Of a stretch of 64,000 bases of DNA, positions 32,300 to 42,255 are shown one piece after another (the stretch's first letter is position 1; each line of letters opens with the position of its first letter). The position numbers and the translations under genes were made by a program. Source of the stretch: Fragum whitleyi. Taxonomy: Eukaryota; Mollusca; Bivalvia; Cardiida; Cardiidae. The notes beneath the pieces were generated by a model. It was not told where the DNA came from. It saw only the letters and a list, made by a program, of their open reading frames with translations, and searched no databases. The DNA is taken from the NCBI GenBank assembly GCA_948146395.1, contig OX411543.1, forward strand, positions 54,540,017-54,604,016, in the 5' to 3' direction.

Positions 32300-34150
32300 G
32301 CCCCCTTCAATGAAGAGGGGGTATATTGCATTGCACTAATGGCGTAGGGTCGGTCTGGAATGTTTTTTGTCTAAAGTGATGAAAGGATTCATGTGGAGAT
32401 TTTAGCAAAGGAACCTGCAAAACTGAGTTTATTTCTCTTAGGCTAATGTATCTTTATTTTAGCCAACATCTTTTTTCTACCTAGCAAGGATTGTCTACCT
32501 GTCAAACACATCATTCAGTTTTATTGTGGAGTTGTCCATTATAATGCAAACTTATTTGGTAACTTTGTAAGAGTTCAGCTGTTTATATCAATTTCAAAAC
32601 ATTAGGGGATGAAGGTTATAAAAATACTTTCATTTTATTTTGGATGACTTGGATTAAGGTGATAATTAAACTAGAGAATTAATGAAGGAACCAGTGAAAA
32701 TGTGTTTTTTTCTCTTATTCTGATTTTGTATCATTATTTTGGTCAACATCTTCAATTTATTCTGAGCATTGTCATGCATTGTCTAGCTATCAAGCTTCTT
32801 ATTCTCATCTATTGTGAAGACATTCATTATTATTCCAAATTTTTAGGTAACATGCCAAGAGTTAAGATGTTTTATTTCCAAGATATCATTATTTTGGCCG
32901 ACATATTTGTTTCTTCCTAGCATGCATTGTCTAGCTATCAAAAACTTTATTTTCATTCAGTGTGGAGAGATTCCTTATAAATCCAAATTATAAGGTTTTA
33001 TGGTAAAAGGTCAGATGCTTATATTGAATGTTAATTAGATTGAAGAGCAATTTATAATATTTAGGTTTATGGTTATCACATCAGTTTGAATACAAATTAT
33101 TAGGTTAAATGATAAAATTATTTTTATTGAACGTCTCAAAAAGGTTAAGATTTCACGGGGTGAAAGGGATAAATCAACTCTTTTTATTTTTTATGACTCT
33201 GTTACTTCAGCAAATTGCAGGTTTGATGAGGAAATTAAAAGCAATTAAGGAACTTGCAAAAAGTGTGTTTTTTTCCGTGTTGGCTTTTGTAACATTATTT
33301 TGGCCAGCATCTTCAATTCTTCCTAGTGTGCATTGTCTAGCTATCAAGTACATTAAATTCTAATGTCATTGTGGCTACATAGATCCAGATTGTTAGGTAA
33401 TATTGTAAAAGTTTAGAAATTTCTATGGAACATCTCAAAGGTTTAGGAGAGTAGGGAATATAAAACTGATAAACAACACACATTATATTTATTTTGATTG
33501 ACTTGGTTCAAGTCAGTAAATTTTAGGATTAATGTGGAAATTTAAACGAAGGAGCCTGCAAAACTGATAATTTCTTACTCTTTGGCTTTAGTTTCATTAT
33601 TTTGGCCAATTAACATCTTCAATTCTTCCTAGCAGACATTATCTAGCTATCAAGCAATTCTCATTTATTGTGGAGACACCAATTATAAATCAAATATATT
33701 AGATAATATTGCAAGATTTAGGTTTTTGCATCCAATTTTTCAAAAACAATTAATTGTTGAAGGGGATTGAACGAATTAAACCACTTGCATTTATTTGAAA
33801 CTCGCTCCAAAATTTAAGGAAATCATGCGAAAAGTGTCACAGGAAAATCTGATTTTTTCCTCTTTGGCTTGTATAATATTTTGGCCAACTTGTTCAATTT
33901 CTTCCTAGCAAATTGTATTGTCTTAGGCTAAGCATAATATTCTCATTTACTCAGTGGTGACCATATTGTTTATTGTAAAAGTTAAGTTCTTTATATCAAG
34001 TATCTCTAGTAAGATTAAGGAATGTAGGGGATAAAATTGATAAAACAACTTTCATTTTGATTTGGATTACTTCTTTATTTGGCCAACATTTTAATTCGAT
34101 TCTTTCTTGATGCATTGTCTAGTTGTTATGCACATTAATAATTTCTCAAA
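32300..34150 (+). mobile_element. Pearl-like element with degenerate ~290-bp core units
   Basis: The 5' end is a hairpin, ATGGCCCCCTTCAATGAAGA then GGGGGTATA. Downstream, TTGGCCAACATCTTCAATTC-type and TGCATTGTCTAGCTATCAAG segments recur (32,463, 32,743, 32,898, 33,303, 33,605, 33,885, 34,080) with mostly ~290-bp spacing. Open frames here are repeat artefacts. The 3' boundary is unclear. Confidence 0.65.
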
Positions 34151-34251
34151 CACAGTTGCCTATTTTGAGGCGTCCGTACAAAACCATTGAAAGTTCCTTA
34201 ACACTGACTTCTTGATTTGTTTTGGTCTTGGTGTCATAAAAGTGATATTCC

Positions 34252-34325
34252 GATGGCCTAGCGTGAAACAGTTGTAACTGCCTATATGCTTATAGGCAGT
34301 AACAACTGTTTCATGCTGAGCCATC
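34252..34325. repeat. Palindrome family P74, best copy
   Basis: GATGGCCTAGCGTGAAACAG, TTGTAACTGCCTATATGC, then TTATAGGCAGTAACAACTGT and TTCATGCTGAGCCATC. This is a near-perfect 74-bp palindrome with almost no loop. Confidence 0.88.
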
Positions 34326-34972
34326 AGTTTGTATTTTTAATTAAGCAATATTATTTATATTAGTTTTTCAGTAATTGTAGAAAAAATACTCTAGCTAAAG
34401 AAACATATTCAAATTATTTATTCATTTCCAATTTGAACCTATCTAAATACCACTATAGGACTTGCTAGGAATGAATTCAAAACATGTCTGCAGTTGGCCA
34501 CATAAACATTCTAACTTTGTACAGCTAATTTAAGCCGTATACTTGTTAGAATTTGTAGCCTAAATGGGACATGAATAGGGTTGAAAATTTAAATTTAATG
34601 AATTATTTATAAAAGATTTTTTAAAACATATCAAAACTGTTGTGAGTACATAGTTTTGTCCATGTTTATAAACATGCTTTGACAACAGTTTTGCTTTGAC
34701 CTTTATCAAAATTTTCTTGGGTATTTGTTGTTGTTGTCATTTGACATTAAATGGTTGAGCTAAGTAAGTAGCTTTCTGGTAAATGATGTGGTTCACTGTA
34801 CAGTGGCTTGGTAGGACACTGTACAGTGACTTTGAGAAAAACAATTTTGGTGATGCTGCCTTGATGGATGCTGGATGCTGCCTGGACTTGATTGATGATG
34901 GATGCGCCTTGGAATAGATGGTTGATGGATTACACCTTGACATGGTGGGTAGAATATTAAAATCAATTACTA

Positions 34973-35075
34973 TGCTCCCTTCCAAGAAGAGGGGGTATAT
35001 TGCTTTGCACCTGTAGGTTGGTCTGTCAGGCGGTCTGTCTGTAGATAGTAGATGTTTTACAAACATCTCTTGCTT
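34973..35075 (+). mobile_element. Minimal pearl-like element
   Basis: 5' hairpin ATGCTCCCTTCCAAGAAGAG then GGGGTATA, a GGTCTGTCAGGCGGTCTGTC tract, and 3' hairpin GATGTTTTACAAACATC followed by TCTTGC. It has both ends with hardly any core. Confidence 0.7.
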
Positions 35076-35569
35076 ATATTTGATTTTCAGTTGTAATCTA
35101 AATTAAGCATATTGAGAGAGATCAGTGCATTACTTTTTTAATTGCCTATATATATTCATAGCCAATTACAATGCTTTTGCACTGAACACTCAATTGAACC
35201 TATTTCAATACTGCTTATTTGTTAAGTATGTTTCAGCTAATGATAATAATGGACAAATTTTCAACCTTCAAATTGCAAGTAACACAACTTTTTTTCAAAG
35301 TTCAAAACTGTTGTAAGAACGTATATAAATATATATATGCTCTTACAACAGTTTTGTTTTGACCTACGTCAGAACTTTTCTTTATTTTTCTTTGTATGGG
35401 AATTTTTATGGTTAAAGATAGGCTGTAAAGCTCAGTAGGTAGCTTTCTGGTACAGGATGGAGTGTAACACTGTGGTTTTGTGTAGACCTATTAATATCAC
35501 ATCAATATCCCTGTCGATTCTGCTTCCTGGGAATTTCACCAGTACTCCCACCGAATATTTGGGCCAAGG

Positions 35570-35660
35570 AAAGAACAAAGATGAGTAGTCCTTTCTGGGA
35601 ATCAAACTCTGGACCTCTTGATCAAGAAGCTTGAGCTTGCCTCTCGACCATTGACATCAT
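35570..35660 (-). mobile_element. tRNA-like SINE head, decayed
   Basis: The minus strand reads TCTTGATCAAGAGGTCCAGA and GTTTGATTCCCAG (a B-box variant). It resembles the head at 20,810. No body recognised. Confidence 0.4.
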
Positions 35661-35720
35661 GTCACACTTTACTGCGGCTGGGTTGGTAGACAATTTGGTG
35701 TCTGATGGTTGGATCATGGT

Positions 35721-36019
35721 TGATGGTAGAAGAAAAACTGGACTATATGGTTGACAGCCTGCACTTGGTAGCTACAACTTCATCAACTTGAAAATTGGTG
35801 GACAGCAACTTGAAATGATGGTCACCTTGGTTTCCATGGCTACAAGACAAGGCATCAATGCTGATTTCTGGCAGAAGACCACTGGAATGGATAACTGGCA
35901 GACAACACCCAGACCCTGACTTGATGGTTTATGGGCATGTCCACAGGAATTGATGGTTAGTAAATGTGTAAACCTATTTAAGGTAGTGGATCTGTAAAAG
36001 TTCCGCAACATTTTTGGAA
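35721..36019. other. Spacer, no gene recognised
   Basis: TGATGG-rich sequence with no recognisable domain in either strand's frames. Confidence 0.4.
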
Positions 36020-36360
36020 GTCATGAACATTAACTGTTATTTTCAATTTTCATTAGGAAACCTCGGTCAACATTGTGAAAGATCATAAGCTCTGAAACGT
36101 TGCAGAACTATTGTGGGTCCAATACCTTAAGAGATGAAATAAATATTTTTTTGCATTTATGGAGGTATGAAACTAAAAACCAAATTACAGGACTTTTTGA
36201 ATACCCAAAGCAGATTCATACATGAGTGAGTAGGATTTTAGTTTCATACCTCCTTGAAATCAACAAACACTCTCTTCATATCTTATGATTTAATTTCATG
36301 AAAGGAAACATAAAAAAATATCAGTAAAGAAACAGATTTTTTATAGGTCTACATAATGTG
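36020..36360 (+). repeat. Dispersed repeat S with hairpin, copy 1
   Basis: The hairpin GGAGGTATGAAACTAAAA mirrors TTTTAGTTTCATACCTCC (36,162-36,254). It is followed by AACACTCTCTTCATATCTTA and AGTAAAGAAACAGATTT. The same order occurs at 43,740-44,000, and a related segment lies at 55,690-55,990. Confidence 0.65.
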
Positions 36361-36494
36361 GAAGTTTACAAAATTGCCATGTGCTCAAAATTGTTTTCAT
36401 TGAGCCAATCAAAATTTAGATAGACTTTACTATGATTATTTTATTGCCCTATGCTTAAAAACTTGTTCAAATTTAAACGCTCTGCAGAAGCCAT

Positions 36495-36720
36495 TTTTAT
36501 ATGCCACTCAAGGTGGTCGTATATTGGTATCAGTCTCAGTCTGTCTGTCCATCAGTCTGTCCATCCCTGCCGATGTCAGAATGTCTCTGTCTGTATGTCC
36601 AAATCTTGTGAACGCAAATTCTCCTTCATTTATGGACCAATTTGGATCATCTGAAACTTTTCACAAAATGTTGCTAGTCACCCGACCTAGCGCACATTTT
36701 ATTGTGGTTCCGGTCTAATG
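36495..36720 (+). mobile_element. Pearl-like element fragment
   Basis: 5' hairpin-like ATGCCACTCAAGGTGGTCGT then AT, a CTGTCTGTCC microsatellite and a core with TTGTGAACGCAAATTCTCCT. The right end is not identified. Confidence 0.6.
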
Positions 36721-36787
36721 ATTTATCTGTAAGATATGGATGCTGGACAAGAAAATTGAGAAAATTTTTAGTTTTCCGGACTTTTTT

Positions 36788-37048
36788 ATGCCCCCGCATC
36801 GATAGATCGGGGGCATATTGTCTGTCTGTCTGTCTGTCTGTCTGTCCGAAAACTTAACCTTGCCAATATCTTCAAGCCTATTCAAGATACAAAGCTAATA
36901 TTTGGCATGATGATAGATTTCAATGATCCGCATCCACTGGTACCAAAGTCAAGGTCATGTGACAAGGTTAAGGTCATCTGTCAAGGTCAAACTTTGAAAA
37001 AAAAAATGCCGTTACGGGGGCATTCATGTTTCACAAACACATCTTGTT
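36788..37048 (+). mobile_element. Pearl-like element, ATGCCCCCG type, copy 1
   Basis: Both ends are visible: 5' hairpin ATGCCCCCG/CGGGGGCAT (36,788-36,816), a (TCTG)n run, one core with CAAGATACAAAGCTAATATT and GGTCAAGGTC-like motifs, and 3' CACAAACACATCTTGTT. The second copy at 38,178 has compensatory changes in the hairpin. Confidence 0.8.
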
Positions 37049-37337
37049 CTTTATTGAGCTAATTTTTGCTTGTTGAGTTTGCATCAATGAGTTACAGAAC
37101 TTTAGTTTGAGTTAATTTTGTTTCCAGTCCCATGATTTTCCTTAAAAATACGGATGCTGGACTTGGAAAATTACTAAGAAATTTCAGTTTTCTGGACTTT
37201 TTATCTATACCCTTTTACATAATGAGCTAATATTTTGTGTGTGAATCTGAATCAATGAGTTACAGAATAAGTTTAAAGTCTGCTACCAGTCCATCAAACA
37301 ATTTCAGATTTACAGTAAATTGCTGATTTTGGATGTG

Positions 37338-37609
37338 TGCCGCCACCATAGCGCAGTTGGTTAGGCATAAGACTTCCAATCTGGAAGTCGTGGGTTCAAT
37401 CCCCGGTGGCGGCAAATATCCTTTCCGACGTTTGTCTTTCACCAATGGGTAGATAATCGTAAACCTACGTGAAATAGCAGTCGGAGGCTAGGAAAGGGTG
37501 TAATGGTAGTACAGGTGAAAGAAATCCCAGGAATCCATTGTTAGGTGCTCCGGCCCCCGCGATATAACTGAGAGATAGTTGAAAGCGGCGTTAAACCCAT
37601 TCAAACAAA
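37338..37609 (+). mobile_element. tRNA-headed SINE, family 1b (full length)
   Basis: The head GCCGCCACCATAGCGCAGTT has acceptor complement GGTGGCGGC, B box GGTTCAATCCCC, and the full body. The 15-bp target duplication CTGATTTTGGATGTG (37,323-37,337) recurs with one mismatch at 37,610-37,624. Confidence 0.93.
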
Positions 37610-37842
37610 CTGATTTGGGATGTGAGTGTTAGCAGTGAACAATTACCTACCATTCCGCACTTTAGTTTCAATATACATCAACAGATTTACCACAACAGGT
37701 GATTAAAATTCTAATTCTTACAACTCCACAGCTACCTATTGAAGAAAGCAATTTTGAGCCGGGTTTATTGTAACAAAGGCACACTTGTTAGTTTTTGTTG
37801 ACAATTTAGAAAATGTTAGTAAGAACCAATATATAAGCAATT

Positions 37843-38072
37843 TTAACCCTTTGCTGTTTAATCCCTGCTTTTTACGTGTCTGTGATTTTATGATTGAGAA
37901 AACATTGTGAAAAAAGAAGAAATTGCTTCTGACAAGCAATTTCTTCTTTTTACACACTAATTTTCTACCCTACATAATGGTTATTTTTCAAATTAAATCT
38001 ACTTTAAATTTTCGTCTGCAAAACCTTTGAATTTGGACAGGTCTAAAATTTTGTAAAACAGGTAAGGGTTAA
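37843..38072 (+). mobile_element. piggyBac-type MITE pb1, copy 2
   Basis: TTAA-CCCTTTGCTGTTTAATCC and GTAAAACAGGTAAGGG-TTAA. The internal palindrome GAAGAAATTGCTTCTGACAA then GCAATTTCTTCTTTTT is perfect over about 19 bp per arm. This is the cleanest of three copies. Confidence 0.9.
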
Positions 38073-38177
38073 TAAACTAAATTCATTAATTTGGCCCTGG
38101 ATGACATTTTAGCTAGATTTTGCAAGATTCAATTCTCCTCTTATTAAAAATGATCTCCATTTTAAATCGGACATTTT

Positions 38178-38440
38178 ATGCCCCTGCATCGAAAGATCAG
38201 GGGCATGTTGTTTTACTGTTGTCTGTGTGTCCTTCAGTCTGTGAGTCTGTCTGTCTGCAAAACTTAACCCAAAACATATTGTCAATTATTTCAAGATACA
38301 ATGAGCATATTTGGTATGATGATAAAACTCGGTGATTTGCAACTACAGATACCAAGGTCAAGTGACAAGGTCATCTTTCAAGGTCACAGTTTTAAGAAAT
38401 TGCCATTTTGGGCATTCATGTTTAACAAACACATCTTGTT
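38178..38440 (+). mobile_element. Pearl-like element, ATGCCCCTG type, copy 2
   Basis: 5' hairpin ATGCCCCTG/CAGGGGCAT, a degenerate CTGT tract, a core homologous to 36,850-37,000, and 3' AACAAACACATCTTGTT. Confidence 0.8.
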
Positions 38441-38502
38441 TCTAAAATTGAATATTCCTTGAAAAAAGGTTTTTGATTCATTTGAAAGCCCTGTTTGTGG
38501 AA

Positions 38503-38710
38503 TTAAACCCTTGTCATGCTATTCAAGGAATATTCATGTTGTATAAAGATTTGGCAGACTGTATAGACAAAGATCAGCCTGTTCAGATATGCAGCCTGAT
38601 CAAAGCCATACTGCCTGCTTCTACTTAATAATTTGGGGAAAACATAAGAAAGAAAAGCCTTAAAATTAGCAATTTGTTGGAATAAAAAAATTCAGCAAGA
38701 TAAGGTTTAA
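38503..38710 (+). mobile_element. piggyBac-type MITE pb2, divergent copy
   Basis: TTAA-ACCCTTGTCATGCT on the left and TTCAGCAAGATAAGGT-TTAA on the right, with AAAGATCAGCCTGTTCAGAT and CAGCCTGATCAAAGCC inside. The same family is split at 49,657-51,132. Confidence 0.7.
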
Positions 38711-38739
38711 ATGCCGTTCAGTGATATATTGTTTTACAG

Positions 38740-38879
38740 AGAAATTACAAGGCCCAGGTGATCTTTGAATACAACTCTGTGAAGTCCGAGATTTCTGTAA
38801 ACATTGACAGACAACATGTGGAGACAATTATAGACTGGAGTCACCTATACAACAAACTATGGAAATACCCCTACAACAG
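38740..38879 (+). CDS. Internal coding exon of an unrecognised gene
   Basis: TTGTTTTACAG precedes the exon and GTGGGT follows it, giving a plausible acceptor and donor. The exon starts in phase 0 and codes 46 residues, RNYKAQVIFEYNSVKSEISV then NIDRQHVETIIDWSHLYNKL and WKYPYN, ending in phase 2. Splicing to 43,552 restores an Arg codon (AG|G) and continues in frame. A homologous but decayed exon with the same splice-site positions and length (140 bp) lies 1.3 kb downstream, which supports a real, duplicated exon. The residue composition is protein-like, unlike the repeats around it. I do not recognise the family, and no upstream exon is identified. Transcript evidence would decide. Confidence 0.5.
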
Positions 38880-38990
38880 GTGGGTTACCTCTTACAGGGA
38901 ACACACTCGGATCAATTCTTTGGCCAAACTCATGGGGGGACTTGTAGCTATCATGTATGTTAAACAGACCATCATGGCTTGTTAAGATTT

Positions 38991-39270
38991 AGAGCCGACA
39001 TAATACAGTCGGAAGTGTGTCAGACTATCATTCAAATGGTTCTAGGTTTGATTCCCTACAGTGGCACTTGTTGTTTTCCGACTATAGGTTGTCTTCCACC
39101 TGTGGGTTGATAATTGTAGACCTATGTGGGATAGCAGCTGGAGGATAGGACAGGATATAATGGTAGTACTGTGGCAAGAAATACCAGGAGTTCTTTGTAA
39201 GGTGCTCTAGTAGCCGTGGTATAACTGAAAGATTGTTGAAAGTGGCTCAAAAGCTCATTATAACAACAAA
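38991..39270 (+). mobile_element. Divergent SINE family 1
   Basis: The body order GTGGGTTGATAATTGTAGAC, GATAGCAGCTGGAGGATAGG, ATACCAGGAGTT and ACTGAAAGATTGTTGAAAGT is preserved. The tRNA-like head is badly eroded, though TAGGTTTGATTCCCTACAGT keeps B-box character. Confidence 0.75.
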
Positions 39271-39711
39271 TGGAACAGAGAATACACTAAGACTAATCCT
39301 TCGGCCAAACTCAAGGGAGGACTTGTGTGTTCAGTCAGTCTTGCTTAAGCGACCACATCTATTAAGTGACCATTTTTATTAAGTGACTGTTTTCAAAATC
39401 CTCTTCTTTAAATCGAAATATCTGATAAAAGTAGAAAGCATTGGTATAAAAAAATACTGTAAATGAATCCTATATTGTTAACCCACAAGAATCGTCTCAA
39501 TGAGAGGATTCTGTTGACGTTTAACTGCATAAGATTATTGAGAATTTTGCAATCAATTCAATTTGTAAACAAAAAGTGTATAAAGCTACCATTTTCTTTT
39601 GAACGACCTCTTTTCCATGGTCCTGTTCCTGGTCGCTTATTTACAAGTTTTTCTGTTAATTTTATGTATCCTCCTGGCTTGTAAAGATTTAGTGCACTGT
39701 AAAGATGAAAT
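39271..39711. other. Local duplicate remnant and AAGCGACC repeat fragments
   Basis: GGCCAAACTCAAGGGAGGAC at 39,303 repeats GGCCAAACTCATGGGGGGAC at 38,923, part of the local duplication that also copied the exon. TTAAGCGACCAC and TTAAGTGACCATTTTT follow. GAATCGTCTCAATGAGAGGA lies at 39,489. Confidence 0.45.
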
Positions 39712-39870
39712 TACTTTTATCTCCCTGCTTCGATAAGATTTAGGGCATATTGTTTACTGTATTGTCTGTCTGCTTGCAGAACTTAATAAAAAGAACATAG
39801 CTATTTGATGGAAGCCCATTCAAGATACTATGCTCATATTTGGACAAAAGATCTTTAAGTTTTTGAGAGA
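39712..39870 (+). mobile_element. Decayed pearl-like 5' end
   Basis: TATCTCCCTGCTTCGATAAG, TTTAGGGCATATTG, a TTGTCTGTCTGC tract and CATTCAAGATACTATGCTCA match the ATGCCCCCG-type elements at 36,788 and 38,178. No 3' end seen. Confidence 0.6.
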
Positions 39871-40022
39871 ATCCATTTTGAAAAGCCCCTGCTTCCTGGT
39901 GAAAAAGTATATCCTGTAAAATTACTTTTCTTTAGCGATTAAGTTATTCATTGGAACAGTCTGCATTCATATGAAAGCGCTGGTAGCAAGTCAAATTTAG
40001 TGACAAATTGTTGTTTTTACAG

Positions 40023-40162
40023 AGAAAGTCCAGGGCCCCGGTGATCTATAATGAATACAACTCTGTGAAGTCCTACATTGCTGTAAACATTGACAGAAAA
40101 CATGTGGAGACCAGACTGGAGTCACCTGGACACAACAAACTATGGAAATAAGCCAACAACAG
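40023..40162 (+). pseudogene. Decayed duplicate of the 38,740 exon
   Basis: This 140-bp segment is preceded by GTTTTTACAG and followed by GTTGGT. In frame it reads RKSRAPVIYNEYNSVKSYIA then VNIDRKHVET, matching the upstream exon. A small deletion then shifts the frame locally (RLESPGHNKLWK), and a TAA interrupts it three codons before the donor. An extra codon relative to 38,740 offsets the deletion. It is probably a non-functional copy, though it could act as a cassette exon. Some differences may equally be losses from the other copy. Confidence 0.6.
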
Positions 40163-40619
40163 GTTGGTTAGATCAACACATGTACTATAGTAAAACTTGT
40201 GGTAAACGATCTTTAAGAGGACCACCAAACAGTCACTTATGATAATGGCCAGAGGCCATGGCCATTTTACCTTACTTTTGAAAAAAAAATTATCACAAAT
40301 TGTACCTGATGTTTTCATTCCTTGTTAGATTCTGCCTTGCAATGTTTCATTGCAATTGTCTTTAGAAAACAATTCCAATGATATGATGCATGAGAGAATT
40401 TCATATTTATTTACTACTTAACAAGCAACTTTATTTTTTACTTGCCCAAAAATGATTGCAAGATGTTTGCCCCAGTTGCTTAGTACAAAATATCATGATA
40501 AAAATATTGGTCATTTTGCGTTTAAAGATTTTCATATTAGCCTTACTGCATCCTATGTTGGAACCAATAAGAATTGCTTCAATGACAAAAATTCCTTTTT
40601 TAGTGCAACTGTTTTTTGA
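40163..40619. other. Intron-like spacer, no gene recognised
   Basis: No repeat identified. The 127-codon open frame starting at 40,456 is mostly low-complexity hydrophobic and runs into the pearl-like core downstream. Confidence 0.4.
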
Positions 40620-41026
40620 GAAAACCAAGATTTATTTTCACTTTGGCATCTATGGTATTGGTGTTGGCATTGGCATGACAAACTTTAACTTTGTTCATAT
40701 CTATGTTGTTATTTGGGATATCTTCATGAAACTTGGCATGCTTGTTCACCATCACAAGGCTACACAGGCTATCAAGGGGGATAACTTCGGGAGCATTTTT
40801 AACTCGGCTGTTTCGGAGAAATCCGAGGTATTGCTATAGCCTTTGTGTCATTGTTTTTTTGTCATTGATGTTGTCGTTGTCGTGAGAAAAATTTGACATT
40901 TAGTGATATCTCTGGTTCTACTGAAGGCATTCACTTGAAACTTGGATCACATGTTCACCATCAGAAGAGCAACCTATACTAGCAAGGGGGATAACTCTAG
41001 ATGTATTTTGTGCGAATTATGCCCCT
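40620..41026 (+). repeat. Pearl-like core units (two)
   Basis: ATGAAACTTGGCATGCTTGT, TCACCATCACAAGGC and AAGGGGGATAACT recur at about 40,730-40,785 and 40,937-40,995 (variant GAAACTTGGATCACATGTTC). Repeat spacing is about 205 bp. Confidence 0.6.
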
Positions 41027-42255
41027 TTTTTATACCCCCCAAAGGGTCATATTATGATATGGCCTTGGTCGTCCGTCCGTCCACCTGTCTGTCCATCTGT
41101 CTGTCTGTCTGTCCATCCATTAGCAATTTTTTGTGTGTGCAACTCCTCCTAAACTATCTATGGGAATGAGCTGAAACTTGGCACAATTACTCTCTATCAT
41201 GTCTAGTTGTGCATAAGACCTTTGAAATTCAAATCGCTCCAGTCATTTCTGAGAAATCTTGAATTATCTGCCCTTGAATTTAATGAAAATCACTGTTTTT
41301 TGTGTGCGCAACTCCTCCTAAACTATCAATGGGAATGAGCTGAAACTTGGCACAATTACTCCCTATCATGTCTAGTTGTGCATAAGACCTTAGAAATTCA
41401 AACAGCTCCAGTCATTCCTGAGAAATCTTGAATTACCTGCCCTTGAATTTAACGTAAATCACTATATTTTGTGCGCAGAACTCCTCAAAAAGTCAATTGC
41501 ACTGAGCAGATACTAGACACAATTACTCTCTATGATGACTAGTTGCGATAAGACCTTAGAAATTCAAATGGCTCCAGTCATTCTAGGGAAATCTTGAATT
41601 ATCTGCCCTTGAATTTAACCAAAATCACTGTTTTTTGATTGCAGCTCCTTAACTATCAATTGAAATGAGCTGAAACTTGGCACAATTACTCTCTATCATG
41701 TCTAGTTGTGCATAAGACCTTTGAAATTCAAATCGCTCCAGTCATTTCTGAGAAATCTTGAATTATCTGCCCTTAAGTTGAATGAAAAAAAAATGTCGGC
41801 TCACTTTCTCGTATATTTTAGATGGGAGTGAACGGAAACTTGCCACAATGACTCTGTAGGTTGTCTATTTGTGCTTAGGACAATTTTTCACATGTTAAGT
41901 AGTTCCTGATTTATCTGCCCTTTACTTCACAAAATAGATTAAAATTACAGATTTTTTTTTGGTGTGTGTGCACAACTCCTACAAATTTGATTGGATTGAA
42001 ATGAATCTTGCCACAATGTAACCCTGATATTTAGTTGACTTCAGAAATTCAAGAGCTTGGGTCTTTCTTGTATTATCTGCCCTTGAATTGTTTGAAATTC
42101 ACTATATTTCTTTTGTGAGCACCTGGTCACACTTTGAATTGGAATGAACTAAAACTTGCAAAATGACTGTTTGGTGTATGGTTGTGCATAAACCATTCTC
42201 AATTTACACTCAAAGGATCATACTATGTTATGGCCCCAGTCATCTGTCTGTCTGC
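41027..42255 (+). mobile_element. Pearl-like element with ~165-bp core, 7 units
   Basis: It starts TATACCCCCCAAAGGGTCAT, then a (GTCC/GTCT)n microsatellite at 41,068-41,120. Core units begin at 41,140, 41,309, 41,478, 41,641, 41,799, 41,970 and 42,116, sharing CAACTCCTCCTAAACTATC, GAGCTGAAACTTGGCACAAT and TTGAATTATCTGCCCTTGAA. The first two are nearly identical and later units progressively diverge. Confidence 0.85.

Larger units (their letters stand above)
34440..35720 (+). repeat. Two tandem copies of a ~700-bp segment with hairpins
   Basis: A CAAAACTGTTGT hairpin at 34,630-34,695 and again at 35,302-35,359 (CAAAACTGTTGTAAGAACGT mirrored by GCTCTTACAACAGTTTTG) is followed in both by TTTTGACCT, a GTTGAGC/GTAAAGCTC-AGTA tRNA-like run and GTAGCTTTCTGGTA. 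The first copy carries a short pearl-like element at 34,973-35,075. No gene recognised. Confidence 0.6.

Noticed and set aside
32702..33363. Two 72-84-codon frames that look membrane-like
   Set aside because: Both fall in the same degenerate ~290-bp repeat unit (TTGGCCAACATCTTC and CTAGCTATCAAG motifs); hydrophobicity comes from T-rich DNA.
40456..40839. 127-codon hydrophobic plus-strand frame
   Set aside because: The second half lies in a repeated core (matching 40,937-40,995) and the first half is biased AT-rich sequence; no family signature.
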